64,000 bases of DNA from Prodigiosinella confusarubida (GCF_002847015.1 NZ_CP025085.1:1054001-1118000), one strand, 5' to 3'. Positions 10,266 to 21,795 are shown, counted from the first letter of the stretch. Numbers and translations are program-made. Notes: generated from the letters alone by a model not told the origin.

Positions 10266-11558
10266 TTAACCGGTATGGACACCAAACAGGCGAGGCAACC
10301 AGAGTGAAATCTCTGGGATATAGGTTACCAACAGCAGTACCGTGAACAGGCCGATATAGAAAGGCATCATGGCTTTGACGACGTTTTCGATCTTCTGTTT
10401 GCTGACGGCGCTGGCAACGAATAACACGGATCCTACTGGTGGCGTAATCAGTCCAATGCCGAGGTTTATCATCATGATCATCCCGAAGTGTACCGGATCG
10501 ATACCGAGTGAAACGGCAACCGGCAGTAACACTGGCGTGAGTATCAGGATCAACGGCGCCATGTCCATCAGTGTCCCCAATACCAACAACATCAGGTTGA
10601 TACACATCAGGATGACATATTTATTATCGGAAATGGACGTGAAGAAGTGGGTGATGCGGCTTGGTAACTGCATATACGTCATAACCGCGCCAAAGGAAGC
10701 CGCAAAACCAATCAGAATCATGACGATAGTGACTGTTTTGACGGTTCGATACATCAGTTTGGGCAATTCGAACCATTTATAGTCTTTATAGATAAACATG
10801 GTAACGAAGAATGACCATAGACAGGCAATGGCAGCGGACTCGGTGGCGGTAAAAATACCGGAGAGGATACCGCCCATGATGATCACGACGGTCATCAACC
10901 CCCATAATGTATCGAGGAAGATTTTCACCGCTTTACGGAACGGAACTACTTCGCCTTTGGGATAGCCACGTTTGTGGGCGAAGCCGATACAGATCAGCAT
11001 CATGGTTAAACCGAGCAGGATGCCTGGTAATATCCCGGCGATAAACAGCGAGGCAATGGATACCGTACCGCCTGCGGCAAGCGAATAAATAACCGAGTTA
11101 TGACTGGGGGGAATCAAAATAGCCTGTACCGAACCGCCCGCCGTCACGGCAGCGGCAAAGTCACGGGGATAACCTTTTCTTTCCATTTCCGGGATCATTA
11201 CCGAACCGATAGAGGCCGTATCGGCGACAGAAGAACCTGAAATGGCACCAAAGAACGTTGAGGCGACAATATTGACCAGAGACAGGCCACCGCGGATAAA
11301 ACCGACAAATATATAGGCAAAGTTCACCAACCGGCGGGCGATACCACCTTCCGCCATGATGGCGCCTGCCAGAATAAAAAATGGAATTGCCAGCAGGGAA
11401 AACTTATTCACGCCACTGGCGATTTGAATCATGATCGCTTCCAGCGGTAAGTCGATCCAATACGCGCCAACCAGTGCGCTCAAGCCAACGGCATAGGCCA
11501 CTGGTACCCCGACTGCCAGCAATACCGCCAGCGTCGCAAGCAAGATAAATGCATCCAT
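10266..11558 (-). CDS. dctM: TRAP transporter large permease subunit (DctM family)
   Basis: A 430-residue protein with about 12 membrane helices that forms the Na+-driven translocation channel of a tripartite ATP-independent periplasmic importer. Family landmarks include the amphipathic N-terminus, AIPFFILAGAIMAEGGIARRLV, the glycine/serine-rich FGAISGSSVADTASIG loop and the repeat IPPSHNSVIYS / LITPPVGSVLF. It is the last gene of a dctP-dctQ-dctM operon: 14 bp follow dctQ and a strong terminator comes after it. The substrate is not determined by this subunit. Confidence 0.93.
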   Translation of the reverse strand: MDAFILLATLAVLLAVGVPVAYAVGLSALVGAYWIDLPLEAIMIQIASGVNKFSLLAIPFFILAGAIMAEGGIARRLVNFAYIFVGFIRGGLSLVNIVASTFFGAISGSSVADTASIGSVMIPEMERKGYPRDFAAAVTAGGSVQAILIPPSHNSVIYSLAAGGTVSIASLFIAGILPGILLGLTMMLICIGFAHKRGYPKGEVVPFRKAVKIFLDTLWGLMTVVIIMGGILSGIFTATESAAIACLWSFFVTMFIYKDYKWFELPKLMYRTVKTVTIVMILIGFAASFGAVMTYMQLPSRITHFFTSISDNKYVILMCINLMLLVLGTLMDMAPLILILTPVLLPVAVSLGIDPVHFGMIMMINLGIGLITPPVGSVLFVASAVSKQKIENVVKAMMPFYIGLFTVLLLVTYIPEISLWLPRLFGVHTG

Positions 11559-11572
11559 GGTGACAGGCTCCG

Positions 11573-12079
11573 TTAGGCGTTGCCAAGCATGACCACAGGA
11601 CGCTTATCCTGTGAACCAAATAAAATACGTTCAATGACGAACAGCATCGTTATAAATGAACCAATGGGCAGCGGTAGATAGGTTTGTCCGGCAGAGATAA
11701 TGGGGAACTCGGCAATCTGTTGATCCCATAACTCCAGGCAGAGTAGTGAACCGTAATAGAGAATGAACAGGCAAATTAGCAGCATCAGTATATCTGATAG
11801 AAATTTACAGGCTTTTTTAGCGACATCCGGTAACCGGTCAACTAGCATGGAGACAGCAATATGCGAGCAAGCACGATAACTCACTGCTGCACCAACAAAG
11901 GTGAACGTGACCATGCAAAGAATAGAAATGGGTTCTGGCCAGGAAATACCGTCATTCATGATATAACGGAAAAAAATACCTACTGGAATAATTAACGTCA
12001 TAATGAATAATGCTAACCCAGATACCCACATAGCCATCAGGTACAGCACATCCATGGCTGAAATATATATACGGGCCAT
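11573..12079 (-). CDS. dctQ: TRAP transporter small permease subunit (DctQ family)
   Basis: A 168-residue inner-membrane protein with four predicted helices, matching the small-subunit architecture that partners DctM. The conserved GIFFRYIMNDGISWPEPISI segment (about 30-50) and the following RACSHIAVSML, with the His-Ile-X-Val typical of the family, are visible. It lies between dctP and dctM in one transcription unit. The first ATG (12077-12079) is taken; an in-frame ATG eight codons later is possible. Confidence 0.9.
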   Translation of the reverse strand: MARIYISAMDVLYLMAMWVSGLALFIMTLIIPVGIFFRYIMNDGISWPEPISILCMVTFTFVGAAVSYRACSHIAVSMLVDRLPDVAKKACKFLSDILMLLICLFILYYGSLLCLELWDQQIAEFPIISAGQTYLPLPIGSFITMLFVIERILFGSQDKRPVVMLGNA

Positions 12080-12147
12080 ATTATATTCTCACCTACAGAC
12101 AGCAAATAATGGGTGGGTAAATTAAAATAACTTACCCACTCGATAGA

Positions 12148-13125
12148 TTATTTCACGTCGGCAACGGCTTTTATCAAACCTTGATATTTTGCACCGAATT
12201 GATCGCGTACCGGTTGTGTCGCTTTATAGAATGCTGCGGTATCAATATCGTGGAACTTCACACCACCAGCTTTCATCTTTTCTAGTGATTTTGTATTATA
12301 AGCCGCCCACAATACCCGTTGTTCTTGCTGTGCTTCTTTGGCCAGTTTCAGAATAAGTTGCTGATCTTCTTTAGACAATTTATCCCATTTGGGTTTTGAG
12401 TAGAGGAATACTTCCGGAATAATGAAATGACGGCTCCAAGTATAATTCTTGGTGACCGGCATATAATTATGGGCAACAAATGTAGGCGGGTTATTTTCTG
12501 TGCCGTCGATAACCCCGGTTTGCAGACCACTGAACACTTCACTGACACCCATCGCAATCGAGTTGGCCCCCATGTCCTTCAGGGTTGCCAGTGATACAGG
12601 ACTGGCCTGGACGCGGATTTTCATCCCTTTCAGATCTTCCGGTTTGGTTACCGGGTCTTTGGTTATCAGGTTACGAGTACCCGCATCCATCCAGCCCAGA
12701 AAGACCAGTTTTGATTTAGGACTATTGGTAATTTTATCCCCCACCTCCTGACCTATTTTTCCATCTAATACCTTATGCATATGATCTTCATCACGGAAAA
12801 TATAGGGCAAGGTAAATACTTCAACGTCCGGCAGAATAGCCGCTACTGGTGTCATGGAAACGCGGATAATATCAATGGCACCCAATTGTGCCTGCTCTAT
12901 CATCTGCCTTTCATCACCCAACACACCGCTTGGAAAGGTTTTTATTTCTAATCTTCCGTTAGTCGCTGCTTTAAGTTTTTCTCCCATGTGTTGTACCGCA
13001 ACCACATTTGGATAGCCTTCAGGATGAACATCAGCAGCTTTAATTTGTTGCGCAATAACCGAATGACTCATTAACACCACGGTAGAACTTAAACACAAAC
13101 TGATTAACGTCTTGGATAACTTCAT
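12148..13125 (-). CDS. dctP: TRAP transporter periplasmic solute-binding protein (DctP family)
   Basis: A 325-residue secreted protein with a Sec signal peptide (cleavage probably after SVIAQQ or just before, about residue 25). The DctP fold is recognised from EGYPNVVAVQHMGEKL, the GDERQMIEQAQLGAIDI segment and MKIRVQASP (about 170), whose Arg normally makes a salt bridge with the carboxylate of an organic-acid ligand. ENNPPTFVAHNY and PEVFLYSK resemble the subgroup that binds sugar acids, so a uronate or aldonate is plausible, but this is an inference. The start has an excellent GGAGG site 7 nt upstream. First gene of dctPQM. Confidence 0.92.
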   Translation of the reverse strand: MKLSKTLISLCLSSTVVLMSHSVIAQQIKAADVHPEGYPNVVAVQHMGEKLKAATNGRLEIKTFPSGVLGDERQMIEQAQLGAIDIIRVSMTPVAAILPDVEVFTLPYIFRDEDHMHKVLDGKIGQEVGDKITNSPKSKLVFLGWMDAGTRNLITKDPVTKPEDLKGMKIRVQASPVSLATLKDMGANSIAMGVSEVFSGLQTGVIDGTENNPPTFVAHNYMPVTKNYTWSRHFIIPEVFLYSKPKWDKLSKEDQQLILKLAKEAQQEQRVLWAAYNTKSLEKMKAGGVKFHDIDTAAFYKATQPVRDQFGAKYQGLIKAVADVK

Positions 13126-13356
13126 CAGATTACCTCCAGAGGTGATGGGTAATAGGTATTACTGTAAATAGAATGAGTGCGTTTTTATTTTTTATGTCAT
13201 ACAAAGGTCATAAAATACGGACATGAAAAATGAGGTATGCGATGAGATTTGCCGGGTAAGGCTTAATTTATTGCGATGCATCCTCATTTGTAGATAAGCA
13301 AGCTAACCTATTATACAACTTTGAAGAATGACAGGTATCACAAAAGCAAAATATGA

Positions 13357-13375
13357 TGAGAAATGCTGTTTCAAG
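13357..13375. promoter_or_regulatory. KdgR-box-like palindrome upstream of the TRAP operon
   Basis: GAGAAATGCTGTTTCA resembles the TGAAA...TTTCA operator of KdgR, the repressor of pectin and uronate catabolism in soft-rot enterobacteria. The TTTCA half is good; the other half has GAGAAA rather than TGAAA. It lies about 230 bp before dctP, further than usual, so the assignment is weak. Confidence 0.25.
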
Positions 13376-13657
13376 TGGCGTTAATCTTGGTGTCTTATGA
13401 TGATTTGTTAATAATTAACTGATTGTTAATGTTTTTATTTGTGTGCCATTAGTTGTTGCTAGTGGATAACTTATCGAACTTTTATCATAAATGGTGTAAT
13501 AACTTAATAACGATCACAGAATAAAAATCGTTAGATATACGACGTTGCAGAATACACAAAATCCGCTAACGCATGCTTTCATCAAGCGCTACAGCAAGCC
13601 AGCGATTCTTGAGCCAGGCGTTATGGTGATAGCGGGTTGTCAGAAAAATGTGTAGAT

Positions 13658-13676
13658 AATAATGAGAACCACTATC
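13658..13676. promoter_or_regulatory. Fur box controlling exbBD
   Basis: AATAATGAGAACCACTATC matches the 19-bp Fur consensus at 15 positions and lies 77 bp before the exbB start. Iron-replete Fur would repress exbBD from here, as in other enterobacteria. Confidence 0.8.
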
Positions 13677-13752
13677 AATTAATTCAGGCTTTGGTATTAT
13701 TTTACGCTGATTTATTGTATGACTGGCATTGGATGATAGGTGGAGGTACAGC

Positions 13753-14694
13753 GTGTATACGGCTGGCAACAACATGACTCAACCGTTCGCATCAGCCTGG
13801 AAAGGCACAGGTCACGCGTTGAGCGCATTTTCTCGTGGTGTAGTGGTTATCCTGCTGATGGCGGGATTGGGTGGCAGTGCGTTTGCCGCCACTCCTTCCA
13901 TACCGGTAATCAACAAAGATGCCGTGGTGTCTGCGCTGGAACTGCCATCGGGAGCGGATGCTTCAGGCAATCTGATGCAGATGGATCTCTCGGTCTGGGG
14001 TATGTATCAGCACGCTGACCTCGTGGTAAAAGTGGTAATGATTGGTCTGATGCTGGCATCGGTCATTACCTGGGCAATCTTTTTTGGTAAAAGTATCGAG
14101 CTGATGAAAGCCAAACGTCGTATTCACGATGAATATCTGGCGTTGAAAGAGGCTAGAACAGTGGATGATGCTATGGATACCGCCCGTACTTTCGCACCGG
14201 ATAGTGTCGCTCTGCGACTGCTGTCGGATGCGCAAAACGAATTGGTCTTGTCAGATCTATCTGATGATAACCACGGGATTAAAGAACGTACGGCATTCCG
14301 TCTGGAGCGTTGTGTGGCTGCAACGGGTCGGTATATGGGACGCGGTACCGGATATCTGGCTACGGTTGGGGCGATTGCGCCATTTATCGGTTTATTTGGC
14401 ACGGTATGGGGGATCATGAACAGCTTTATTGGCATCGCGCATACCCAGACCACCAATCTGGCAGTTGTGGCACCTGGTATTGCAGAAGCGCTGCTGGCAA
14501 CGGCGCTTGGTCTGGTTGCGGCGATCCCGGCAGTGGTGATCTACAACATATTTGCTCGCTGGATAGCCAGTTATAAGGCGATTGTCGGCGATGTGGCGGC
14601 ACAAATTCTGCTGTTACAGAGTCGTGACCTGGATATTGCCGATAGCATCGAGAGTAAGATGACGTCATCAGTGCAGAAACGGCGGGCGGGTTAA
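13753..14694 (+). CDS. exbB: TonB-system energy transducer ExbB, long form with signal peptide
   Basis: ExbB with ExbD forms the proton-driven motor that energises TonB for uptake of siderophores, haem and vitamin B12 through outer-membrane receptors. The GTG at 13753 is chosen because GGAGG (13742-13746) lies 6 nt upstream; this gives 313 residues against 244 in E. coli. The extra N-terminus contains a signal-like segment (VVVILLMAGLGGSAFA, about 28-43), as in the Serratia/Pseudomonas-type ExbB with a periplasmic N-terminal extension. The MotA/TolQ/ExbB core is clear: GTGYLATVGAIAPFIGLFGTVWGIM and the glycine-rich AEALLATALGLVAAIPAV helix. exbD starts 3 bp after the stop; a Fur box lies upstream. 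Confidence 0.93.
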   Translation: MYTAGNNMTQPFASAWKGTGHALSAFSRGVVVILLMAGLGGSAFAATPSIPVINKDAVVSALELPSGADASGNLMQMDLSVWGMYQHADLVVKVVMIGLMLASVITWAIFFGKSIELMKAKRRIHDEYLALKEARTVDDAMDTARTFAPDSVALRLLSDAQNELVLSDLSDDNHGIKERTAFRLERCVAATGRYMGRGTGYLATVGAIAPFIGLFGTVWGIMNSFIGIAHTQTTNLAVVAPGIAEALLATALGLVAAIPAVVIYNIFARWIASYKAIVGDVAAQILLLQSRDLDIADSIESKMTSSVQKRRAG

Positions 14695-14697
14695 GCG

Positions 14698-15120
14698 ATG
14701 GCCATGCATTTGAACGACGATCAGAATGAAAATGGTGAAATGCATGATATCAACGTGACGCCATTTATTGATGTCATGCTGGTGCTGCTGATCATTTTCA
14801 TGGTAGCGGCACCGCTGGCTACCGTAGATATTCGTGTCAATTTACCGGCGTCTTCGGCAGCACCACAACCCAGGCCGGCAAAACCAGTTTATTTGACCGT
14901 AAAAGCAGATAATCAGCTTTATCTGGGGGATGACCCGGTACCTGAGCAGGCGCTTGCGCAGGTGCTTGATGTTAAAACCCGAGCTGACAAAGACACCACG
15001 ATTTTTTTCCGGGCGGATAAAAGTGTGGATTATGAAACCATAATGCGAGTTATGAACTCACTGCGCAGCGCGGGTTATCTCAAAATTGGTCTGGTTGGCG
15101 TGGAAAAAGCCACCCACTAA
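14698..15120 (+). CDS. exbD: TonB-system proton channel subunit ExbD
   Basis: A 140-residue inner-membrane protein with one N-terminal transmembrane helix (PFIDVMLVLLIIFMVAAPL, about 22-40) and a periplasmic domain. The essential proton-carrying Asp of the FIDVML motif is present at about residue 25. Start MAMHLN agrees with E. coli ExbD, and the gene follows exbB by 3 bp, so the two are surely co-transcribed and probably translationally coupled. Confidence 0.96.
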   Translation: MAMHLNDDQNENGEMHDINVTPFIDVMLVLLIIFMVAAPLATVDIRVNLPASSAAPQPRPAKPVYLTVKADNQLYLGDDPVPEQALAQVLDVKTRADKDTTIFFRADKSVDYETIMRVMNSLRSAGYLKIGLVGVEKATH

Positions 15121-15165
15121 TGAGGCGTGTTGTCTGAAAGATTTTTGTGCTTGTTATTTAGGCGC

Positions 15166-16185
15166 TTATCCACGTGAATCAGGATGGCGCCAATGGATAT
15201 GGGTCGGCACATAAATCCGGCTCTGTTCCAGCGGGCGTTCCTCAATCAGTGTGGTAATCATGTCAAAACTGTTGCGGGCCAGCGTTTCACAATCCTGCGC
15301 CACGGTATCAATCTTCAACGGCAGGCAATCAAACAGATAGTGGTCGTCAAAGCTGCATAACCGCAGGTCGCTATCCATCAGATTATGTTGGTTCAGATAA
15401 CGCAAAACCCCTTCCAGTAGACCGCAGGCAGCCGTAAATAGCGCTTTGGGTGGGCGGCCCAGACTAGCGCATAGTTGGGCGAACATTTCATAGCCGGAAC
15501 TGGGATGATAGCTACCGTGAATAATCCACTCAGGCTGGCACGCTATACCGGCGCGTTCCAGACCCAGCTTAAAACCCGCCAGACGATCGTGTGTCGGGGA
15601 TATCCGTGACGGACCACCGATGAAATAGAATTCATCCTGATGCTGTTTGGCCACTTTCGCCACCAGTTCCGCCGTTGATTCGACGGATTCGGTAACCACC
15701 AGGGGCAGATCAGAATCACCAATGACACGGTCAAACTGCACCACCGGCAATTGTTGGTTAATTTTGCGATATTCCACGTCGCTGAACATACTGGATGCGA
15801 CAATCAAACCATCCACCTGACGTTGGAGCAGGTTGTTGACCGCCATCATTTCCTGACCAGCGTTCTCGTCGGTACAGGCAATCAGCAGTTGTAGCCCAGC
15901 TTCACGACATAACATTTCCAGCTCGCGTGAAATGACCGCAAAACCATAGTTGGTCATTTCTGGCACGACCAATCCCAGCGTGTTGCTGCGGTTTGAACGT
16001 AGTGAACGAGCATGAATACTTGGTTGATAACGTTGTTGGTGCGCCAGGGCAATAATGCGATCGCGGGTTTCATCCGACACGCGAAATTCTTTACTGCGGC
16101 CATTAAGTACCAGACTGGCTGTCGATTTTGAGACGCCCGCCAGTTTGGCAATATCACTGATTGTTACGCGCTTAGTTTGTTTCAC
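15166..16185 (-). CDS. scrR: Sucrose operon repressor, LacI family
   Basis: A 339-residue LacI/GalR repressor. The N-terminal helix-turn-helix ([22 protein letters not shown], about 8-29) is followed by a hinge ([18 protein letters not shown]) and a periplasmic-binding-protein-like sensor domain. In known scr systems fructose or fructose-1-phosphate releases ScrR. It is the last gene of scrKYABR, 31 bp after scrB. Two matching operators precede scrY and scrK, which supports local control. Ends near exbD in convergent orientation without an obvious terminator. Confidence 0.93.
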   Translation of the reverse strand: MKQTKRVTISDIAKLAGVSKSTASLVLNGRSKEFRVSDETRDRIIALAHQQRYQPSIHARSLRSNRSNTLGLVVPEMTNYGFAVISRELEMLCREAGLQLLIACTDENAGQEMMAVNNLLQRQVDGLIVASSMFSDVEYRKINQQLPVVQFDRVIGDSDLPLVVTESVESTAELVAKVAKQHQDEFYFIGGPSRISPTHDRLAGFKLGLERAGIACQPEWIIHGSYHPSSGYEMFAQLCASLGRPPKALFTAACGLLEGVLRYLNQHNLMDSDLRLCSFDDHYLFDCLPLKIDTVAQDCETLARNSFDMITTLIEERPLEQSRIYVPTHIHWRHPDSRG

Positions 16186-16216
16186 CGCAATATCTGTGTT
16201 GGAAAAGAAGAAGGCA

Positions 16217-17626
16217 TCATTCTATCACGCATGGCGCTAACAACCAGTGCTGGAGCGTCAACCTACCGGGACCGCTAAATGTAACGGTGGCGTCGCGGGT
16301 GGGAAAATAGCGAGCGGACATCACGGCTTCACCGTGGTTGATAAAGATCTCTATGCTGGAGCGATCACAGAGGATCTGTAAATGACTCAGGTTGCCGTGC
16401 CAATAACGGTGCTCTGGTTCGCCGCTGCGCAGATTACGGCGGTTGAGGGTCAGTCGTTCTCCGTCCCAACACAGCACCATCAAGTCAGTAAAGTTGAGCT
16501 GAAACTCTCCCTGCGAGTCTAGCATCAGCTCGGCACTACTGGCGGGTAGTACCGGTGCGTAATTTGCTACACCTTGCCAGATGTGTTGCTGGTTACGCAG
16601 AATTTGCAGCTCCCGGGCGGGCTGCTGAAACAGCCGCCCTTCATGCAATGTCAGTTCCCGTGGGCAGGTCATGGTATGGATCCAGCCGTGGGAAAGTGTG
16701 GGTTGATGGAACTCATTCTGATCGGGGATACCCATCCAACCAAACAGCAGACGACGCCCATCGTGACTGAGCGTGGTCTGGGGCGCGTAAAACTCAAAGC
16801 CGTTATCTAGCTCGTGGAACTCCTGATGCGGGAAATCACCAGTTTCATAATCCAGTTTGCCGATGAAATATCCCGACTGAAAGGTATTCAGGTAGCGTTC
16901 TTCTTCCGCGACAAGCCCTTGTGGACAGCAAACCAGTACATCGTGTTGATCGATAGTGAAAAGGTCCGGGCATTCCCACATATAACCAAAGTTGTCCAGG
17001 CCGCCCAGACCGGAACCGGCAATTTCACCCAGAGAGTGCCAGATATGCAGATCGTCAGAGCGATAAAGGAGCACTTTTCCCTGTAAATCTTTACTTTGCG
17101 CCCCAAGCACCATGTACCAATCGTTATTGTGGCGCCAGACTTTTGGGTCACGGACATGCCCGGTATAGCCTTCCGGCAGTGTTAACACCGGGCCGAGTTT
17201 ATCAAACTCGCCATCGGTATTTTCTCGCGCCAGACACTGGTAGGCAGTACGTGATCCATCCTCATATTTGACATTACCGGTGTAGATCAGCACCAGAGCA
17301 TCGTTCTCCACCACGGCGGAACCGGAGTAACAACCGTGGCTTTCATAGCTTTCCCCTGGCACCAACGCCACGGGTTCGTGACGCCAATGAACCAGGTCAG
17401 TAGAACTCCAGTGTCCCCAGCACTTGGCACCATGAGCACAAGCGAAAGGATTCCACTGATAAAACAGATGATAACGCCCTTTGTGCTGTACAAATCCATT
17501 TGGATCATTGAGCAATCCGACGCTTGGTGACAAGTGCCAGTATGGACGGTATGGGTCGTATGTCTGGCGGGATTGGCCTGACATCAGAGCATGAACTATC
17601 TGTTTTAATAAGTGGATTTCCTTCAT
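16217..17626 (-). CDS. scrB: Sucrose-6-phosphate hydrolase (invertase, GH32)
   Basis: ScrB splits sucrose-6-phosphate delivered by the PTS into glucose-6-phosphate and fructose in the cytoplasm. The 469-residue protein carries the GH32 signatures: LLNDPNGF (nucleophile Asp, about residue 41), GHVRDPKVW (RDP motif, transition-state stabiliser) and WECPDLF (general acid Glu), then a C-terminal beta-sandwich ending in [15 protein letters not shown]. It begins 4 bp after scrA, so the two genes are tightly coupled. Confidence 0.96.
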   Translation of the reverse strand: MKEIHLLKQIVHALMSGQSRQTYDPYRPYWHLSPSVGLLNDPNGFVQHKGRYHLFYQWNPFACAHGAKCWGHWSSTDLVHWRHEPVALVPGESYESHGCYSGSAVVENDALVLIYTGNVKYEDGSRTAYQCLARENTDGEFDKLGPVLTLPEGYTGHVRDPKVWRHNNDWYMVLGAQSKDLQGKVLLYRSDDLHIWHSLGEIAGSGLGGLDNFGYMWECPDLFTIDQHDVLVCCPQGLVAEEERYLNTFQSGYFIGKLDYETGDFPHQEFHELDNGFEFYAPQTTLSHDGRRLLFGWMGIPDQNEFHQPTLSHGWIHTMTCPRELTLHEGRLFQQPARELQILRNQQHIWQGVANYAPVLPASSAELMLDSQGEFQLNFTDLMVLCWDGERLTLNRRNLRSGEPEHRYWHGNLSHLQILCDRSSIEIFINHGEAVMSARYFPTRDATVTFSGPGRLTLQHWLLAPCVIE

Positions 17627-17630
17627 TATA

Positions 17631-19001
17631 TTATTCGCTATCCGTTTTATATTTCAGCAGTAATGAAACGGTAAACGCTACCCCGAATGCTATCAGCATG
17701 CCAATCAGATAGTTCAGAATTGATCCCGTCTGAACTATAGCCAATCCGGGGATGCCGGTTAAGCCGACGGCGGTCATGTTCACATGGTTGGCAACCACCC
17801 AGGCGCCGCCAAGCGCGCCGCCTACCAGGGCGGCCAAAAATGGTTTTACAAAACGCAAGTTGATACCAAAGATTGCTGCTTCTGTAATCCCTAGTATGGC
17901 CGAGAAGGCCGACGGCAGTGCAATAGCCTTGATTTTGACATTGCGGGTTTTGAAATAAACGGCCAGACAGGCACCGCCTTGCGCCACGTTGGACATCGCC
18001 CAGATGGGCAGCAAAAAGTTCACGCCGATATTGGGGTTTCCCAGTAATCCCGCCTCAATGGCATGGAAGCTGTGATGAACACCTGTAATGACAATAACGG
18101 AGTAAAGGCCACCAAACAACAGACCGGCCAGCCATCCTGCATGGGTGATTAGCGTGCTTAACACCATTGAAATGCCGTCACCCAACGCCCGGCCCGCCGG
18201 ACCGATTAACAGCATGGCGACAAAGCCGGAGATAATCACGGTCAGGAAGGGGGTGACAATGATATCCAGCGTATTGGGAACTACCTTTCGCAGCCGTTTT
18301 TCAACCAGACTCATAAACCAGACTGCCAGCAGTACCGGGAACACCGTCCCTTGATAGCCGATCATGGCGATATCCATGCCAAACAGTGACATGGTTTTGA
18401 AACCGCCAGCGACACCCCAGGCGTTGGTCAATGCCGGATGGGTCAAAATACCGCCCAGTGTAGCACCGAGGTAGGGATTACCACCAAATTCCCGCGCAGC
18501 GGTAAAGCCGATTAAAATAGGCAGAATGATGAACGCAGCGGAGCTAAACATATCCAGCATAATGAAGATAGCACTGTTGGCATCTGCCCAGCCGTAGGTT
18601 TTGATCATGCCCAACAGTCCCATCAGCAGGCCAGAAGCAACAATAGCCGGGATGATCGGTACAAAAATATTGGAAAGCAGGCGAGCGAGGCGTTGAAACG
18701 GATTAAGTTTCTGTGCCGCCAGTGTTGCCGCTTCTGTGGTAGTGGACTCGTTGACATCCGCCACCTTGATGAATTCGGCATAGACTTTATTCACCAGCCC
18801 GGAGCCGAAAATAATCTGTATTTGTCCGGCATTTTGGAAACAGCCTTTAACCCCTTCGACTTTCTCAATGGCGGCTTTGTCTGCCAGATTGTCATCCTTA
18901 AGAACCAGACGCAGACGTGTGGCACAGTGTGCGGCGCTGGCAATGTTTTCCTTTCCACCCAGCAGGGGGATAAGGGAAGCCGCAATGGCTTTAATATCCA
19001 T
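17631..19001 (-). CDS. scrA: Sucrose-specific PTS enzyme IIBC
   Basis: ScrA imports and phosphorylates sucrose across the inner membrane. The 456-residue protein, same length as known ScrA, has an N-terminal EIIB domain with the phosphorylated Cys26 (SAAHCATRLRLVL) and an EIIC domain with about 10 helices and the ITGVHHSFHAIEAGLL and GITEAAIFGINLRFVKP segments. No IIA domain is fused or encoded nearby, so phosphate should come from the glucose IIA protein (Crr), as in other scr systems. The ATG at 18999-19001 (MDIKAIAASL) is preferred over one six codons upstream. Confidence 0.96.
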   Translation of the reverse strand: MDIKAIAASLIPLLGGKENIASAAHCATRLRLVLKDDNLADKAAIEKVEGVKGCFQNAGQIQIIFGSGLVNKVYAEFIKVADVNESTTTEAATLAAQKLNPFQRLARLLSNIFVPIIPAIVASGLLMGLLGMIKTYGWADANSAIFIMLDMFSSAAFIILPILIGFTAAREFGGNPYLGATLGGILTHPALTNAWGVAGGFKTMSLFGMDIAMIGYQGTVFPVLLAVWFMSLVEKRLRKVVPNTLDIIVTPFLTVIISGFVAMLLIGPAGRALGDGISMVLSTLITHAGWLAGLLFGGLYSVIVITGVHHSFHAIEAGLLGNPNIGVNFLLPIWAMSNVAQGGACLAVYFKTRNVKIKAIALPSAFSAILGITEAAIFGINLRFVKPFLAALVGGALGGAWVVANHVNMTAVGLTGIPGLAIVQTGSILNYLIGMLIAFGVAFTVSLLLKYKTDSE

Positions 19002-19082
19002 GGTATTCCTCTTTATCAATCAGGGACGTATTAGTAACGATATTGGTGAGCTGCTGAGCGCCGACCAGCATCCGGTTAATCA

Positions 19083-20630
<1,548 letters not shown>

Positions 20631-20658
20631 TTAATTGAAACTATATTGTTTTGCTAAA

Positions 20659-20678
20659 TTGCTAAACCGGTTATGCAA
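20659..20678. promoter_or_regulatory. ScrR operator before scrY
   Basis: TTGCTAAACCGGTTATGCAA is a 20-bp imperfect palindrome centred on CCGG, the pattern of LacI-family operators, 44 bp before scrY. Its right-reading half TTTAGC recurs before scrK. Confidence 0.7.
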
Positions 20679-20798
20679 AGCGAAAATAAAGGTTGGGCCA
20701 GTGAATTGGCAAGCGAATTTACCAGCCATATCTGTTAACTGTGATCCTGACTGCAAAACAGGTGATAGCCGTTGCAGCACTAGCAACGGCTGGATTGA

Positions 20799-21734
20799 TC
20801 AGTGAATTAGGGGAGAAGGTTTGGTTAACTGATGAGCAAAGGGTAACGCCGTCATGGCACCTTTGGCGGTGGTTGCCAATGCACCGCAGTTTTGTGCCTG
20901 ATCGATAATATTTTGCCAGGATGGCAGGAGGTCGAGTGTTTCATATTCCGCCAAACCGTGCAGTAGACCGGCGACAAAAGCGTCTCCGGCACCCGTCGTG
21001 TCGACAGGTGTCACCATCGGGGCGTGATAGTGTTGCAAGTGCTGTCGATCCCGCAGCCACACTCCGTATCCGCCTAATGTTACCAGTAGTAATTTCAGCG
21101 GATAGCGCGCCATTAATTGCTCAGTTCCTCTGCTGATATCCGTGGTACCGCTGAGTAACTGAAACTCCTCTTGTGACAGTTTCACTACATCCGCTAATGC
21201 CATGGCCTGGTCGAGGCAATCCAGCAGTTCCTGGCGGCTGCTCCACATATCTTCTCGGATGTTGGGATCAAAGCTGACCCAGCCGGCTGCGGCTTTGATG
21301 TATTTCATCGCCTGAAACGCCGTACTGCGGGACGGCTCCTGAGAGAGCGCGATGGAACATAGGTGTAACCATTCTCCGCGCTGAAAGTCCGGTAAATCTT
21401 CCGGCTGTAGGAACAAATCCGCGCTGGGACGCACCATAAAGGTAAATGATCGCTCTCCCTGTTTGTCCAGGCTGACCACTACCGTTGATGTGCGATGCTG
21501 GCTGTCCAATATCATGTTTTTGACATCAACTTTCTCTTTAATCAATGTATTACGTAAGAAGTGACCAAAAACATCTTTACCGACTCGGCCGATAAACCCA
21601 CTTTGTCCACCTAGTCTGGCAACCCCTACGGCTACGTTGGCGGGGGCACCACCCGGACATCTCAGATAGCGGTCTTTATCTTCTGGAATGAGATCGACAA
21701 CAGCGTCTCCCATTACCCATATTTTATGTGACAT
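20799..21734 (-). CDS. scrK: Fructokinase (PfkB/ribokinase family)
   Basis: ScrK phosphorylates the fructose freed by ScrB to fructose-6-phosphate. The 311-residue protein has the PfkB start (MGDAVVDLIPEDKDRYLRCPGGAPANVAVGVARLGG, about 8-43, substrate contacts) and the C-terminal ATP/anion-hole signature DTTGAGDAFVAGLL (about 247-260) with the catalytic Asp in GAGD. The ATG at 21732-21734 fits the known N-terminus MSxKIWVMGD; an upstream in-frame ATG lacks support. First gene of scrKYABR. Confidence 0.95.
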   Translation of the reverse strand: MSHKIWVMGDAVVDLIPEDKDRYLRCPGGAPANVAVGVARLGGQSGFIGRVGKDVFGHFLRNTLIKEKVDVKNMILDSQHRTSTVVVSLDKQGERSFTFMVRPSADLFLQPEDLPDFQRGEWLHLCSIALSQEPSRSTAFQAMKYIKAAAGWVSFDPNIREDMWSSRQELLDCLDQAMALADVVKLSQEEFQLLSGTTDISRGTEQLMARYPLKLLLVTLGGYGVWLRDRQHLQHYHAPMVTPVDTTGAGDAFVAGLLHGLAEYETLDLLPSWQNIIDQAQNCGALATTAKGAMTALPFAHQLTKPSPLIH

Positions 21735-21775
21735 AAGAACACTCTTTACAGGAGTAATTAGACTGTTTGCTAACA

Positions 21776-21795
21776 TAGAAGAATCGGTTTAGCTA
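21776..21795. promoter_or_regulatory. Probable ScrR operator before scrK
   Basis: The half GGTTTAGC (21786-21793) is identical to the corresponding half of the reverse-read scrY operator, in a TCGG-centred context, 42 bp before scrK. The other half is poorly conserved. Confidence 0.5.

Larger units (their letters stand above)
13126..13752. other. Long AT-rich intergenic region between dctP and exbB
   Basis: This 627-bp divergent spacer contains the dctP promoter region and the exbB promoter region. Recognised elements are a Fur box (13658-13676), a GAAA-N5-TTTC palindrome (13357-13375) and a direct repeat of TGATT(T)GTTAAT around 13405-13431. No supported gene was seen in it. Confidence 0.6.
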
